Below, in pieces: positions 19,287 through 28,326 of a stretch of DNA of 64,000 nucleotides. Source of the DNA: Mycobacteroides chelonae CCUG 47445 (GTDB taxonomy: Bacteria > Actinomycetota > Actinomycetes > Mycobacteriales > Mycobacteriaceae); the NCBI RefSeq assembly GCF_001632805.1, contig NZ_CP007220.1, forward strand, positions 1 to 64,000, written 5' to 3'. The notes beneath the pieces are model-generated. The model did no database searches. It worked only from the letters and a program-made list of their open reading frames with translations, and was not told where the DNA came from. Both the position numbers and the translations under genes were made by a program. Every line of letters begins with the position of its first letter. The stretch's first letter is position 1.

Positions 19287-20207
19287 TCATGCCTTGTGCG
19301 CGACGGACACGATGTAGTCCGAATGCAGCGAGAAGAGCCTCATACCTACCGAATTGAACTGCGCGCGCAGCAGCGGGTTGACATGTTTCATATCGGGTTG
19401 GCGCAGTCGCTTGGCCAGGAACTTGGACAGCGGCGGATAGACATCATCGGCGATGGACCATGTCTCGGCCCGCGCAAAGCCCATGTCCAGCAGCAGATCC
19501 CGGTAGCCCTGGACATCGACGGCCCAGGGCACCGCGCTCGGTGGCGCACCTTGCCAGCCGCGACGGGCCACCTGATTACGTGCCAGCGCGGTAAGCGCGG
19601 TGCGGCGCGGGACGATGTCTGCCGTCACCAGACGTCCACCGGGCTTGAGCACACGCAGCGCCTCCCGGAAGAAGTCGATGCGCGACGGGAAATGAAAGGC
19701 CGACTCCAGCGCGACCACCTTGGTGCAGGACTCGTTCCCGAACGGTAGATCGGTGGCCGAGGCCTTGACATAGGAGATCGTGTCGGACAGACCGGCCTCG
19801 GCGACCCGTTGAGTCGAGATCGCGATCTGTTCCTCGGCGATGTTGACCCCGGTGATCTTTTTTACCTTGAACTCGTTGGCCCACAGAATGTCTTGATCGC
19901 CGTATCCGCAACCGCAATCCACCACCACGTCCTTCGAGGTGAACCCGGCGCTGGAGGCAACCAGGCGTGCAAGGTCGCGGCTGGCCTCGTCGAGGGTCGT
20001 CGGGTGGTCGCGCCAGTACCCGAAGTTGATGAAGAGGGACTCTTCGCCGAACAAGTTCTGCGGACCGACGATGTCGTAGACCATCCCGGTCTTGGGGCCG
20101 TCGGCGTTTGATACCGCGACCGCCGCCATGCGCCGCCACTCGTCGGCCCATCGGCGTAGCCGTTCGCCGGTGGATTCCTCGGTGAAATCGGACGTCAGAG
20201 TGGTCAT
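19287..20207 (-). CDS. SAM-dependent small-molecule methyltransferase
   Basis: The 306-aa protein has a class I methyltransferase fold with motif I VVDCGCGYGDQD (about residues 111-122), an acidic post-I region, FPSRIDFFREALRVLKPGGRLVTADI (motifs IV-VI) and a substrate-binding C-terminal domain. It resembles methyltransferases that act on macrolide or sugar hydroxyls. The substrate is not predictable. ATG 20207 with AGGGAG upstream was chosen; the frame extends 29 codons further without an RBS. It is divergent from gyrA and convergent with the YdeI-like gene. Confidence 0.8.
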   Translation of the reverse strand: MTTLTSDFTEESTGERLRRWADEWRRMAAVAVSNADGPKTGMVYDIVGPQNLFGEESLFINFGYWRDHPTTLDEASRDLARLVASSAGFTSKDVVVDCGCGYGDQDILWANEFKVKKITGVNIAEEQIAISTQRVAEAGLSDTISYVKASATDLPFGNESCTKVVALESAFHFPSRIDFFREALRVLKPGGRLVTADIVPRRTALTALARNQVARRGWQGAPPSAVPWAVDVQGYRDLLLDMGFARAETWSIADDVYPPLSKFLAKRLRQPDMKHVNPLLRAQFNSVGMRLFSLHSDYIVSVAHKA

Positions 20208-20352
20208 GGCTGGCAGCTCCCTTTCGGCCCTGGCCGCCTCGTTGCGGCTCACGCCTGCGTAACAAACAGTACCGGATACCTGGGATATCGGCATCTAAAG
20301 CCGCTGAGAACGACGCACGGGCCTGGATCCGAGAAACCCATCGCACAAGTGA

Positions 20353-20386
20353 CTAGGCTGGTGGGGTTGCCCGGCCTTCTCCGGGC
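20353..20386 (+). promoter_or_regulatory. gyrA leader: possible -10 box and hairpin
   Basis: TAGGCT at 20353-20358 fits a -10 element, and GCCCGG (20369-20374) pairs with CCGGGC (20381-20386) in the likely leader of gyrA. Because gyrA is 12 kb from gyrB it needs its own promoter, and this 199-bp divergent gap must hold it. The assignment is by eye. Confidence 0.35.
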
Positions 20387-20406
20387 GCAGCATGAACGAG
20401 GAGCAC

Positions 20407-22920
20407 ATGACCGACACAACGCTGCCCCCCGGCGGTGACGACGCCGTCGACCGGATCGAGCCGGTAGACATCCAGCAGGAGATGCAGCGCAGCTACATCG
20501 ATTACGCCATGAGCGTCATCGTGGGCCGCGCCCTGCCTGAAGTGCGCGACGGCCTTAAGCCCGTGCACCGTCGCGTCCTCTACGCGATGTACGACTCCGG
20601 GTTCCGGCCCGACCGCAGCCACGCCAAGTCGGCGCGCTCGGTAGCCGAGACCATGGGTAACTACCACCCGCACGGCGACTCGTCGATCTACGACACCTTG
20701 GTGCGTATGGCGCAGCCATGGTCGCTGCGCTACCCACTGGTGGACGGCCAGGGAAACTTCGGCTCGCCGGGTAACGACCCCGCCGCCGCCATGCGTTACA
20801 CCGAGGCCAGGCTGACACCGCTGGCCATGGAAATGCTGCGTGAAATCGACGAGGAAACAGTCGATTTCAGCCCGAACTACGACGGCCGGGTCATGGAGCC
20901 GACCGTGCTGCCGAGCCGGTTCCCCAACCTGCTCGCCAACGGCAGCGGCGGTATCGCCGTCGGTATGGCCACCAACATGCCGCCGCACAACCTGCGTGAG
21001 TTGGCTGAGGCCGTCTACTGGGCACTGGATAACCACGAGGCCGACGAGGAGACCACCCTCAAGGCGGTCTGCGAGAGGATCAGCGGTCCCGATTTCCCGA
21101 CATCCGGTTTGATTGTTGGGACACAAGGGATTCACGACGCCTACACCACCGGACGCGGCTCCATCCGCATGCGCGGTGTGGCTGAAATCGAGGAAGACTC
21201 CAAGGGCAGAACGTCTTTGGTGATCACCGAGTTGCCGTACCAGGTCAATCACGACAACTTCATCACTTCGATCGCCGAGCAGGTGCGCGACGGAAAGATC
21301 GCCGGCATCTCCAACATCGAAGACCAGAGCTCCGACCGTGTCGGCCTGCGAATCGTGGTGGTGCTCAAGCGTGATGCCGTTGCCAAGGTGGTGCTGAACA
21401 ACCTCTACAAGCACACCCAGCTGCAGACCAGCTTCGGCGCCAACATGCTCTCGATCGTCGACGGCGTACCCCGCACCTTGCGCCTGGACCAGCTGATCCG
21501 GCACTACGTCAATCACCAGTTGGACGTCATCATCCGGCGTACCCGGTACCGGTTGCGCAAGGCCAACGAGCGTGCACACATCTTGCGCGGTTTGGTCAAA
21601 GCCCTTGACGCCCTTGACGAAGTGATCGCGTTGATCCGTGCTTCGCAGACTGTCGATATCGCCCGGCAGGGCCTTATCGAGCTGCTCGACGTCGACGAGA
21701 TTCAGGCCCAGGCCATCCTCGACATGCAGCTGCGCCGCCTGGCGGCCCTCGAGCGGCAGAAGATCGTCGAGGATCTCGCCAAGATCGAGGCCGAGATCGC
21801 CGACCTGGAAGACATCCTGGCCAAGCCGGAGCGTCAGCGTGCCATCGTCAAGGACGAACTCGCCGAGATCACCGAGAAGTACGGCGACGATCGCCGCACG
21901 CGCATCATCTCCGCCGACGGCGATGTCGCCGACGAAGACCTCATCGCACGCGAGGACGTCGTCGTCACCATCACCGAAACCGGATATGCCAAGCGCACCA
22001 AGACCGACCTGTATCGCAGCCAGAAGCGCGGCGGTAAGGGCGTGCAAGGTGCGGGCCTGAAGCAGGACGACATCGTCAAGCACTTCTTCGTGTGCTCGAC
22101 GCATGACTGGATCCTGTTCTTCACCACCAAGGGTCGCGTCTACCGGGCCAAGGCGTACGACCTGCCCGAGGCGGCTCGTACTGCGCGGGGCCAGCACGTT
22201 GCCAACCTGCTGGCCTTCCAGCCGGAGGAGCGCATCGCCCAGGTCATCCAGATCAAGGGTTATGAGGACGCGCCTTACCTGGTGCTGGCCACCAAGAACG
22301 GTCTGGTGAAGAAGTCCAAGCTCACCGACTTCGATTCCAACCGCAGCGGCGGCCTGGTGGCAGTCAACCTGCGTGACGGCGACGAATTGGTGGGCGCGGT
22401 GCTGTGCGCCGCCGAGGACGATCTGCTGCTGGTGTCGGCGCACGGCCAGTCCATCCGGTTCAGCGCGACCGACGAGGCGTTGCGGCCGATGGGCCGCGCT
22501 ACCTCGGGTGTGCAGGGCATGCGGTTCAACGGGGAGGACGAGCTGTTGTCGCTCAATGTCGTCCGCGAGGGCACCTACCTGCTGGTGGCGACGTCGGGCG
22601 GCTACTCCAAGCGCACCGCGATCGAGGAGTACCCGGTGCAGGGCCGTGGCGGTAAGGGCGTGCTGACGGTTCAGTACGACCCGCGCCGGGGTTCTCTGGT
22701 GGGTGCACTCATCGTGGACGAGGACGCCGAGCTCTACGCCATCACGTCCGGCGGCGGCGTCATCCGCACCATCTCGAAACAGGTTCGTAAGGCCGGTCGC
22801 CAGACCAAGGGCGTGCGGTTGATGAATCTCGGCGAGGGCGACACCCTATTGGCAATCGCGCATAATGCCGATGAGGGTGATGCTGACCCTGACGACGACA
22901 CAGCCAGCGCAAGCGAGTAA
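20407..22920 (+). CDS. gyrA: DNA gyrase subunit A
   Basis: GyrA is the DNA breakage-reunion subunit. The 837-aa protein begins at ATG 20407, with GAGGAG just upstream, matching the MTDTTLPP start of other mycobacteria; an ATG at 20392 is less likely. The catalytic Tyr131 is in [11 protein letters not shown]. The quinolone-resistance region reads [13 protein letters not shown] (about 84-96). The residue equivalent to E. coli Ser83 and M. tuberculosis Ala90 is Ser92. The C-terminal beta-pinwheel carries the GyrA box QKRGGKG. Confidence 0.98.
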   Translation: MTDTTLPPGGDDAVDRIEPVDIQQEMQRSYIDYAMSVIVGRALPEVRDGLKPVHRRVLYAMYDSGFRPDRSHAKSARSVAETMGNYHPHGDSSIYDTLVRMAQPWSLRYPLVDGQGNFGSPGNDPAAAMRYTEARLTPLAMEMLREIDEETVDFSPNYDGRVMEPTVLPSRFPNLLANGSGGIAVGMATNMPPHNLRELAEAVYWALDNHEADEETTLKAVCERISGPDFPTSGLIVGTQGIHDAYTTGRGSIRMRGVAEIEEDSKGRTSLVITELPYQVNHDNFITSIAEQVRDGKIAGISNIEDQSSDRVGLRIVVVLKRDAVAKVVLNNLYKHTQLQTSFGANMLSIVDGVPRTLRLDQLIRHYVNHQLDVIIRRTRYRLRKANERAHILRGLVKALDALDEVIALIRASQTVDIARQGLIELLDVDEIQAQAILDMQLRRLAALERQKIVEDLAKIEAEIADLEDILAKPERQRAIVKDELAEITEKYGDDRRTRIISADGDVADEDLIAREDVVVTITETGYAKRTKTDLYRSQKRGGKGVQGAGLKQDDIVKHFFVCSTHDWILFFTTKGRVYRAKAYDLPEAARTARGQHVANLLAFQPEERIAQVIQIKGYEDAPYLVLATKNGLVKKSKLTDFDSNRSGGLVAVNLRDGDELVGAVLCAAEDDLLLVSAHGQSIRFSATDEALRPMGRATSGVQGMRFNGEDELLSLNVVREGTYLLVATSGGYSKRTAIEEYPVQGRGGKGVLTVQYDPRRGSLVGALIVDEDAELYAITSGGGVIRTISKQVRKAGRQTKGVRLMNLGEGDTLLAIAHNADEGDADPDDDTASASE

Positions 22921-22930
22921 GGAGCTGTAG

Positions 22931-23887
22931 GTGAGTTCACCGAACGATCCGGGGGAGTCTGGCGCCAACGAACGCCCCGTGGACCAGGCGGACTTGCCTC
23001 CCTGGCAGCGGGCGGAGCGGCGGCGTGGTTCACACGCCGCCGCCACCGGCCCGCAGCGGATTCCCAGCAGGGAACCGCGCCCCGGCGGCGCCCCGACGGA
23101 GATCATCCCCATCGTGGACGACGCCACCGCGCCTCCAACGGCTCCGACGTCGGCGCCGCGGCCCGGGCCCCGCCCGTCGGCCGGCCTGGATGCCCGGCTC
23201 AGCCGGTTCATCTCGGGCACCGCGGCCCCGGCCGGATTCAACACCCCGCCGGAGCGTCCCGAACCCGAAGCAGCAGTGCCGGAGCTGGAGTCCTACGACG
23301 AGGCGCCGGAGCATCCCGAGGTGCCGGAGCGTCCCGAAAGAACCGAGCGGCCCCAGCGGCCCGAGCCGGTGCGTTCGGGCACCCCGTGGGGCGAGGCGAG
23401 CGCACAAGAGCCCGTGCGCGCCCCCAAGAACAACGACCTGCCCGACCTGTCGGGCCCGGTCCCCCGTCCTCCGCGTAGAAGTGATGCGGCACAAGGTGGT
23501 TCGGCAGTAACGGTGGGCCCCTCGCGCCGCGGCCCGCTGCGGGCGGCCATGCAGATCAGGCGCGTGGATCCGTGGGCGACCCTCAAGGTGTCGTTGGTGT
23601 TGTCGGTGGTGTTCTTCTTCGTCTGGATGATCGCCGTCGCGATGCTGTATCTGGTGCTCGGCGCGATGGGTGTGTGGTCCAAGCTCAACGAGAACGTCGG
23701 TGAGCTCATCACCAACAGCGGCGGCGGTGAGCTGGTGTCCAGTGGCACCATCTTCGGCACCGCGCTGCTGATCGGTTTGGTGAACATCGTGCTGATGACC
23801 GCGGCCGCCACCATCGGTGCGTTCATCTACAACCTGACCACCGATCTAGTCGGCGGTATCGAGGTCACACTGGCCGATCGCGACTAA
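22931..23887 (+). CDS. DUF3566 membrane protein (Rv0007-like)
   Basis: The 318-aa protein starts at GTG 22931, 10 nt after gyrA. Residues 1-195 are Pro/Arg/Glu-rich and disordered, with a run of PERPE-like repeats (about 105-150). The C-terminal DUF3566 domain (about 205-318) has two membrane helices (VSLVLSVVFFFVWMIAVAMLY; IFGTALLIGLVNIVLMTAAATIGAF) and ends with NLTTDLVGGIEVTLADRD. The gene follows gyrA in mycobacteria generally. Its function is unknown; a cell-envelope role is suggested by the conserved neighbourhood. Confidence 0.9.
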   Translation: MSSPNDPGESGANERPVDQADLPPWQRAERRRGSHAAATGPQRIPSREPRPGGAPTEIIPIVDDATAPPTAPTSAPRPGPRPSAGLDARLSRFISGTAAPAGFNTPPERPEPEAAVPELESYDEAPEHPEVPERPERTERPQRPEPVRSGTPWGEASAQEPVRAPKNNDLPDLSGPVPRPPRRSDAAQGGSAVTVGPSRRGPLRAAMQIRRVDPWATLKVSLVLSVVFFFVWMIAVAMLYLVLGAMGVWSKLNENVGELITNSGGGELVSSGTIFGTALLIGLVNIVLMTAAATIGAFIYNLTTDLVGGIEVTLADRD

Positions 23888-23935
23888 CGGTTTGGGATGC
23901 AACCCATCCGTGCGGTAATCTCTGCCTTCGGTTCA

Positions 23936-24012
23936 GGGGCTATAGCTCAGGTGGTTAGAGCGCTTCGCTGATAACGAAGAGGTCGGAGGTTCGAGTCCTC
24001 CTAGCCCCACCA
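23936..24012 (+). tRNA. ileT: tRNA-Ile (GAT)
   Basis: A full cloverleaf: acceptor GGGGCTA pairs with TAGCCCC, the D-loop is AGCTCAGGTGGTTAGAGC, the anticodon GAT at 23970-23972 sits on a perfect stem, and the T-loop is GGTTCGAGTCC. CCA is encoded at 24010-24012. Confidence 0.97.
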
Positions 24013-24034
24013 CACTCGTTGGGAGGTCGACCAC

Positions 24035-24148
24035 ATGAGAGTGCTGCTGCTGGTGCTCACATTGCTGGGCGTGGCCTACGCGACAGCAATCACCGTGGCG
24101 CGCAACAACATGGAAGTGTGGCACACAGCAGCAGGTGAGGGGCCTTAG
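24035..24148 (+). CDS. DLW-39-type mini-protein
   Basis: A 37-codon ORF (ATG 24035, TAG 24146) with a strong RBS GGGAGGT 7 nt upstream lies between the two tRNA genes. It encodes a hydrophobic N-terminal segment (MRVLLLVLTLLGVAYATAI) followed by VARNNMEVWHTAAG. The size, position after tRNA-Ile and one-helix layout match the DLW-39 family of actinobacterial mini-proteins. The stop codon overlaps the acceptor stem of tRNA-Ala. Function unknown. Confidence 0.75.
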   Translation: MRVLLLVLTLLGVAYATAITVARNNMEVWHTAAGEGP

Positions 24149-24211
24149 CTCAGTTGGTAGAGCGCTACCTTTGCAAGGTAGATGTCAGGAGTTCGATTCT
24201 CCTAGGCTCCA
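24139..24211 (+). tRNA. alaT: tRNA-Ala (TGC)
   Basis: The acceptor GGGGCCT pairs with AGGCTCC through one G-T pair, the anticodon TGC is at 24172-24174, and the T-loop is AGTTCGATTCT. No CCA is encoded. It starts inside the 3' end of the DLW-39-type ORF. Confidence 0.97.
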
Positions 24212-24245
24212 CTCAAGTTTCCCGTTCGCGCGACCCGATACGGCC

Positions 24246-24650
24246 CTACGGCTGAGGTTGCGAATCCACACTCGGCGCCAGCGGCGACGGTTCGGGCTGC
24301 CCTGAGCGCCGCAGCACGCTGAATGCGACGGCGCCCGCACCCAGCAGACCGACGACCGCAAGGCCGGTCAACGCGCGCGGCAGCTTGCGCTTGCGGGCTC
24401 CGCTGACCACCTCGGGCAGGGTGTCCACGACATCGGCGACGGCCTCCTGCACCTCCGACGACACCGCCTTGCCGCGACGCACCAGCTTGCCGGCCACGCC
24501 CGCCGCCGATTTGGCCAGCCCGAACCCGAGTCCAGCGGTACCGCGTGAGACGTCGATGGGGGCCAGCGCGGCCTCCTTCAGACCCCGTACGAGCCGCTCC
24601 CCGGAGGTGAGCTTGACGGCGGGTTCGGAGGTCTTGGTCAGCAGGCTCAT
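24246..24650 (-). CDS. cwsA: Cell wall synthesis protein CwsA
   Basis: CwsA is a small membrane protein that works with Wag31 and CrgA in polar growth and division of mycobacteria. The 134-aa product has a long helical region (LVRGLKEAALAPIDVSRGTAGLGFGLAKSA) and a single membrane segment near the C-terminus (LTGLAVVGLLGAGAVAFSVL), with a short Pro-rich tail. Its position, between tRNA-Ala and ppiA and on the opposite strand, matches Rv0008c. The start is ATG 24650. Confidence 0.88.
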   Translation of the reverse strand: MSLLTKTSEPAVKLTSGERLVRGLKEAALAPIDVSRGTAGLGFGLAKSAAGVAGKLVRRGKAVSSEVQEAVADVVDTLPEVVSGARKRKLPRALTGLAVVGLLGAGAVAFSVLRRSGQPEPSPLAPSVDSQPQP

Positions 24651-24775
24651 TGTCAGCGGGTCCCTTCGTCGGGCGGTGATCTCCAGAATGACTGGTACTC
24701 CAGATTGCCATCTTTGCGCCGCCTATTGGGAAACATCCGCATGAATGTCTTTTCGGCGCGGATAAGGTGGTCGTC

Positions 24776-25303
24776 GTGACTTCACCAATCCAGACACAGA
24801 CCGCCACCTTGCACACCAACCACGGCGACGTCGTCATCGCGCTCTTCGGCAACCACGCCCCGAAGACCGTCGCCAACTTCGTCGGTCTCGCCGACGGCAG
24901 CAAGGACTACTCCACGAAGAACGCCAAGGGCGAGGTCGCCGGCCCGTTCTACGACGGCGCCGTCTTCCACCGCGTCATCGAGGGATTCATGATCCAGGGC
25001 GGTGACCCCACCGGCACCGGCCGCGGTGGCCCCGGATACCAGTTCGCCGACGAGTTCCACCCCGAGCTGCAGTTCGACAAGCCGTACCTGCTGGCCATGG
25101 CCAACGCCGGACCCGGCACCAACGGCTCCCAGTTCTTCATCACGGTCGGCAAGACCCCGCACCTGAATCGTCGCCACACCATCTTCGGTGAGGTTGTGGA
25201 CCCCGCTTCCCAGAAGGTCGTCGACGCCATCGCCTCCACCTCCGTCGATCGCGGCGATCGTCCCACCGAGGACGTCGTGATCAACTCCATCACCATCAGC
25301 TAG
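24776..25303 (+). CDS. ppiA: Peptidyl-prolyl cis-trans isomerase (cyclophilin)
   Basis: PpiA catalyses proline isomerisation during protein folding. The 175-aa cyclophilin has the conserved catalytic blocks FHRVIEGFMIQGGDPTGTGRGGPGY (Arg/Phe/Gln of the active site), LAMANAGPGTNGSQFFIT and HTIFGEV. It is cytoplasmic since no signal peptide is present. GTG 24776 was chosen, with AAGG about 8 nt upstream; a second GTG at 24767 is possible. Confidence 0.95.
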   Translation: MTSPIQTQTATLHTNHGDVVIALFGNHAPKTVANFVGLADGSKDYSTKNAKGEVAGPFYDGAVFHRVIEGFMIQGGDPTGTGRGGPGYQFADEFHPELQFDKPYLLAMANAGPGTNGSQFFITVGKTPHLNRRHTIFGEVVDPASQKVVDAIASTSVDRGDRPTEDVVINSITIS

Positions 25304-25309
25304 ATCTCG

Positions 25310-26176
25310 ATGGCTCATCCCGGACAGGTACCGGTCTACGGGTGCGCTTGGCACCCGGACCGGGCCACCGCGGTGCGCTGCGTGCGCTGCGGGCGCCCCG
25401 TGTGTCCGGACTGCATGCGATCAGCGCCCGTCGGACAGCAGTGTGTCGAATGCGTCCAGCAGGGCGCCAAGTCGGTACGTCAGGTCAAACCGCTGCGACA
25501 GGCGCGGGCCTGGGCCACCTGGGCGCTGATCGCCGTCAACGTGCTCGTGTACTCCGCCGTGGTGGGGGGCACCGACGAGACCATGGCCGTCACCACCAGT
25601 CCACTGTTCCGGGATCTGGTCCTGTACCTGCCGTGGGTGGCGCAGGGTGAGCTGTGGCGCACGGTCACCGCGGGTTTCCTGCATTTCGGCCTGATGCACA
25701 TCGGGGTCAACATGCTTTCGCTGGCCTTGATCGGGCCCGGCCTGGAGCACGCGTTCGGTCGTGAGCGCTACGCCACGATCTACGGCACCGCGCTACTGGG
25801 CAGCAGCGCCATCGCAATGTGGTTCAGTCCGAATGCGTTGGTGGCCGGTGCATCCGGCGCCATTTACGGTCTGCTGGGTGCGGCGCTGGTGCTGTATCTG
25901 CGGGAGCGGCTGAACCCGCAGACCATCATCATCGTGCTGGTGCTCAACATCGGGCTGAGCATCTCGCTGCCCGGCATCTCGTTGGCCGGGCATATGGGCG
26001 GCCTGCTGTTCGGCGTTCTGAGCGCGGGCGCGCTGTTGTACTACCGCGAGGTGTGCCGTGGGGTCGGTGTACCGGACCTGGTGCAGAAGCCCTCGACGCC
26101 GTGGGTGTTGGCTGCGGTCGTGATCGCGTTGTCGGTGGCGCTCATCGTGGCGAGGGTTCTCACCTACTCCGGATAG
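25310..26176 (+). CDS. Rhomboid-family intramembrane serine protease
   Basis: The 288-aa protein combines an N-terminal Cys/His zinc-binding B-box-like region (Cys12, His15, Cys24, Cys27, Cys32, Cys35 and more) with a six- to seven-helix rhomboid domain. The catalytic serine is in GASGAIYGLLGA, the histidine in LAGHMGGLLFG, and the HxxxN motif is LMHIGVNM. It resembles Rv0110 of M. tuberculosis. It begins 6 nt after ppiA, so the two are probably co-transcribed, and its 3' end overlaps the convergent methyltransferase gene by 13 nt. Confidence 0.92.
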   Translation: MAHPGQVPVYGCAWHPDRATAVRCVRCGRPVCPDCMRSAPVGQQCVECVQQGAKSVRQVKPLRQARAWATWALIAVNVLVYSAVVGGTDETMAVTTSPLFRDLVLYLPWVAQGELWRTVTAGFLHFGLMHIGVNMLSLALIGPGLEHAFGRERYATIYGTALLGSSAIAMWFSPNALVAGASGAIYGLLGAALVLYLRERLNPQTIIIVLVLNIGLSISLPGISLAGHMGGLLFGVLSAGALLYYREVCRGVGVPDLVQKPSTPWVLAAVVIALSVALIVARVLTYSG

Positions 26177-27093
26177 TGCACGTGCGGCAGCTTGGCTCTG
26201 AGAAACTGCCATTGGGTGTGCTGCTTGACGATGTCCGGTACGTCGTCAGTGAACGGCCGGTCGTAGCGTGCGGCGATCTCGGCGGCCGTCTGTACGTCGG
26301 TGGTCCAGCCGTGGCCCGTCAGCCAGTCCGCGGGGGGCATGCGGGAATCCGGATATGTCAGCATCCAGAAATTGGCGGCCCGGATATCTTCGGGGACAAC
26401 GGGTTCGGCGAGTGAATCCCACGTCTCGGTCGACTGCAGGAAGATGTTGGCATCGCTGCAGATGGCGCTGCCCGGCGCGGACAGCTCGATGATGCGCTCG
26501 AAGAGCAGGTCCTGTGCCTGGCCGGGCAGGCCCGCCATGATCAGCGGCGCGATCAGCCAGGCCGTGGACTGCTCGGGGTCAAAGCCCGCGGCGCACAGAT
26601 CCTCCGCCCACGGACCGGCGGTCGTCGCCACGGGTATGAGTCGCTGCGTCACCGCGGCGACAGCGCCGTGCTCCCTGAGCACGCGGGACCGGAACTCCAG
26701 CGTGTGCGGATGGTCCACTTCGTACAGGACGGCATCGGTCGGCCACGGGAGTCGATAGGCCCGGGTGTCCAGGCCCGCGACGAACTGCACGACTTGCCGG
26801 GTTCCCGATTCGAGCTCCGTGCCAATGAAGTCGTCGCCGTACCGCGTGAAGATTCCCGACGCGTTGATGAGAAGAAAGGTGCCGTCGGCTGCCGAGGGGT
26901 TCTCGGGAAATCCGGTGGCGAGGAAGGCACTACTGAGTGGCTCGTTCGCCGCGGTGACCAGGACCTCCGCAAGGGGATCGTCGATCAATGGATGGCCGCG
27001 CCGACTTTCCAGCGCTCGCAGAGCTGCGGCAATCAGATCGAACTGATATTTGTGCGCCGGTGAGGTCACAGCCTTTTCCGGTTGACCATCCAA
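26164..27093 (-). CDS. Putative SAM-dependent methyltransferase, TIGR00027 (LCM-like) family, copy 1
   Basis: The protein belongs to the mycobacterial leucine carboxyl methyltransferase-like family. It has VVQFVAGLDTRAYRLPWP, the family form of the SAM-binding motif, then VLYEVDHPHTLEFR, WLIAPLIMAGLP in place of the usual WLAEGLLxYLP, and LSAPGSAI. Substrates of this family are largely unknown. I took TTG 27093 as start (309 aa, family length) because AGGTGA lies just upstream. ATG 27135 lacks an RBS. It is the most divergent of three neighbouring copies. Confidence 0.75.
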   Translation of the reverse strand: MDGQPEKAVTSPAHKYQFDLIAAALRALESRRGHPLIDDPLAEVLVTAANEPLSSAFLATGFPENPSAADGTFLLINASGIFTRYGDDFIGTELESGTRQVVQFVAGLDTRAYRLPWPTDAVLYEVDHPHTLEFRSRVLREHGAVAAVTQRLIPVATTAGPWAEDLCAAGFDPEQSTAWLIAPLIMAGLPGQAQDLLFERIIELSAPGSAICSDANIFLQSTETWDSLAEPVVPEDIRAANFWMLTYPDSRMPPADWLTGHGWTTDVQTAAEIAARYDRPFTDDVPDIVKQHTQWQFLRAKLPHVHYPE

Positions 27094-27199
27094 GGAATCA
27101 CCTGCCTTCTTGCACGTTGCCCCCAAGATAGCCATCGTGCGGCGCAAAGGTAATGGTGCTGCGCAAGCTGCCCGGCGAGACCGGGCTACCGAACCAAGC

Positions 27200-28165
27200 T
27201 CACTGTGCCGCGGGCCCGTCACTCGGCGGCGTTTCCGTGGAATGCGCAAGGTAATCGGCCGGCAGCATCGCGGTCAGGAAGCGACGGTCCGCGAGATCGT
27301 CGAACCCCGGCACCAGCTCGTCTCCGAACGGTCGGCCATAGCGCTCGGCGAGCTCACGTGTCGTGTACGTCCGGGTCAGCCACCCGTGCCCGGAGAGCCA
27401 GTCCCCGGGATGGGTGCGTTCATCACGATGTGCGAGCGCCGAGTAGTCGGCGCCGCGAAGCGCGTCCGGTAGGACGGTGTCCACGGCCTCGCCCCATGTC
27501 CGCCCGGACGGGGCCAGCGGATCATTGTCCGTCGCGATGATGCTGCCCGGAGCCGACATCTCGATGATCCGCTCGAACATCGTGTCGTGGCTGCCACCGG
27601 GAAGGTTGCAGACGACGCACTCGGCGAGCCACGCGGTGGGAATGTCTGGGTCGAATCCGGCCAGGGTCAGCTCCGCTTGCCACTGCTCGCCCAGGCCACA
27701 CAGGACCATCCGCTGTGTCGTATGCGGCTCAGCCCCCGCGTTGTCGAGTGCCTTCATCTTGACGGTGAGGGCCTCGGCATAGTCGACCTCATAGACGACG
27801 GTGCCGGCGGGCCAGGAGAGCCGGTAGGCCCGGGTATCGAGGCCCCCGGCCAGCAGCACCACCTGGCGGATGCCGTTGGTGACGGACGCGAGCAGGGACT
27901 CGTCGTAGTACCGGCACATCGCCGCCACGTAGTTGGCGAGCAGATGGGTGCTCAGCTCATTCGCCGTCGACGGGTTCTCGTGAAGGCCGATGTCCAGGAG
28001 CGCTTGGGTGTGGGGATCAGCGACGGCATCGAGGATCGTCCGGGCGTGCTCGTCGTACAGCAATGGCTGTACGCGGCGTGCCTCGAGCGCCTTCATTGCG
28101 GCGATCGTCAGCCCGATCTGCATACTCTGGCGGACGAATCCGCTGCTATGCCCATCTCCTGGCAT
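27200..28165 (-). CDS. Putative SAM-dependent methyltransferase, TIGR00027 family, copy 2
   Basis: The 321-aa protein has the family motifs VVLLAGGLDTRAYRLSWP, TVVYEVDYAEALTVK, a WLAECVVCNLPGG block and MSAPGSIIATDND. It lies in the same orientation as the copies on either side but is clearly diverged from them, so the array is not a recent duplication. The start ATG 28165 is the first in frame; the RBS is weak. The 161-bp gap upstream holds no other gene. Confidence 0.8.
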   Translation of the reverse strand: MPGDGHSSGFVRQSMQIGLTIAAMKALEARRVQPLLYDEHARTILDAVADPHTQALLDIGLHENPSTANELSTHLLANYVAAMCRYYDESLLASVTNGIRQVVLLAGGLDTRAYRLSWPAGTVVYEVDYAEALTVKMKALDNAGAEPHTTQRMVLCGLGEQWQAELTLAGFDPDIPTAWLAECVVCNLPGGSHDTMFERIIEMSAPGSIIATDNDPLAPSGRTWGEAVDTVLPDALRGADYSALAHRDERTHPGDWLSGHGWLTRTYTTRELAERYGRPFGDELVPGFDDLADRRFLTAMLPADYLAHSTETPPSDGPAAQ

Positions 28166-28326
28166 AAAGTCCAGCTTTCAATCCCCCAACCGTCAAACGA
28201 CAGGCCTTTGCCACGTGGCCTGTTCGTACAGACGGCACCCTTGTGATCGATTGCATGGGAAACTTTAGTCGAAACGGGACAGTAAGGTCCCACCCCAGCA
28301 TCGGTCCGCGCGCCTTGCACGCAGGG

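Noticed and set aside
20353..22443. 696-codon minus-strand open frame opposite gyrA
   Set aside because: Its composition reflects codon bias of gyrA on the other strand, with His/Val/Gly-rich translation and no family motif; gyrA is certain.
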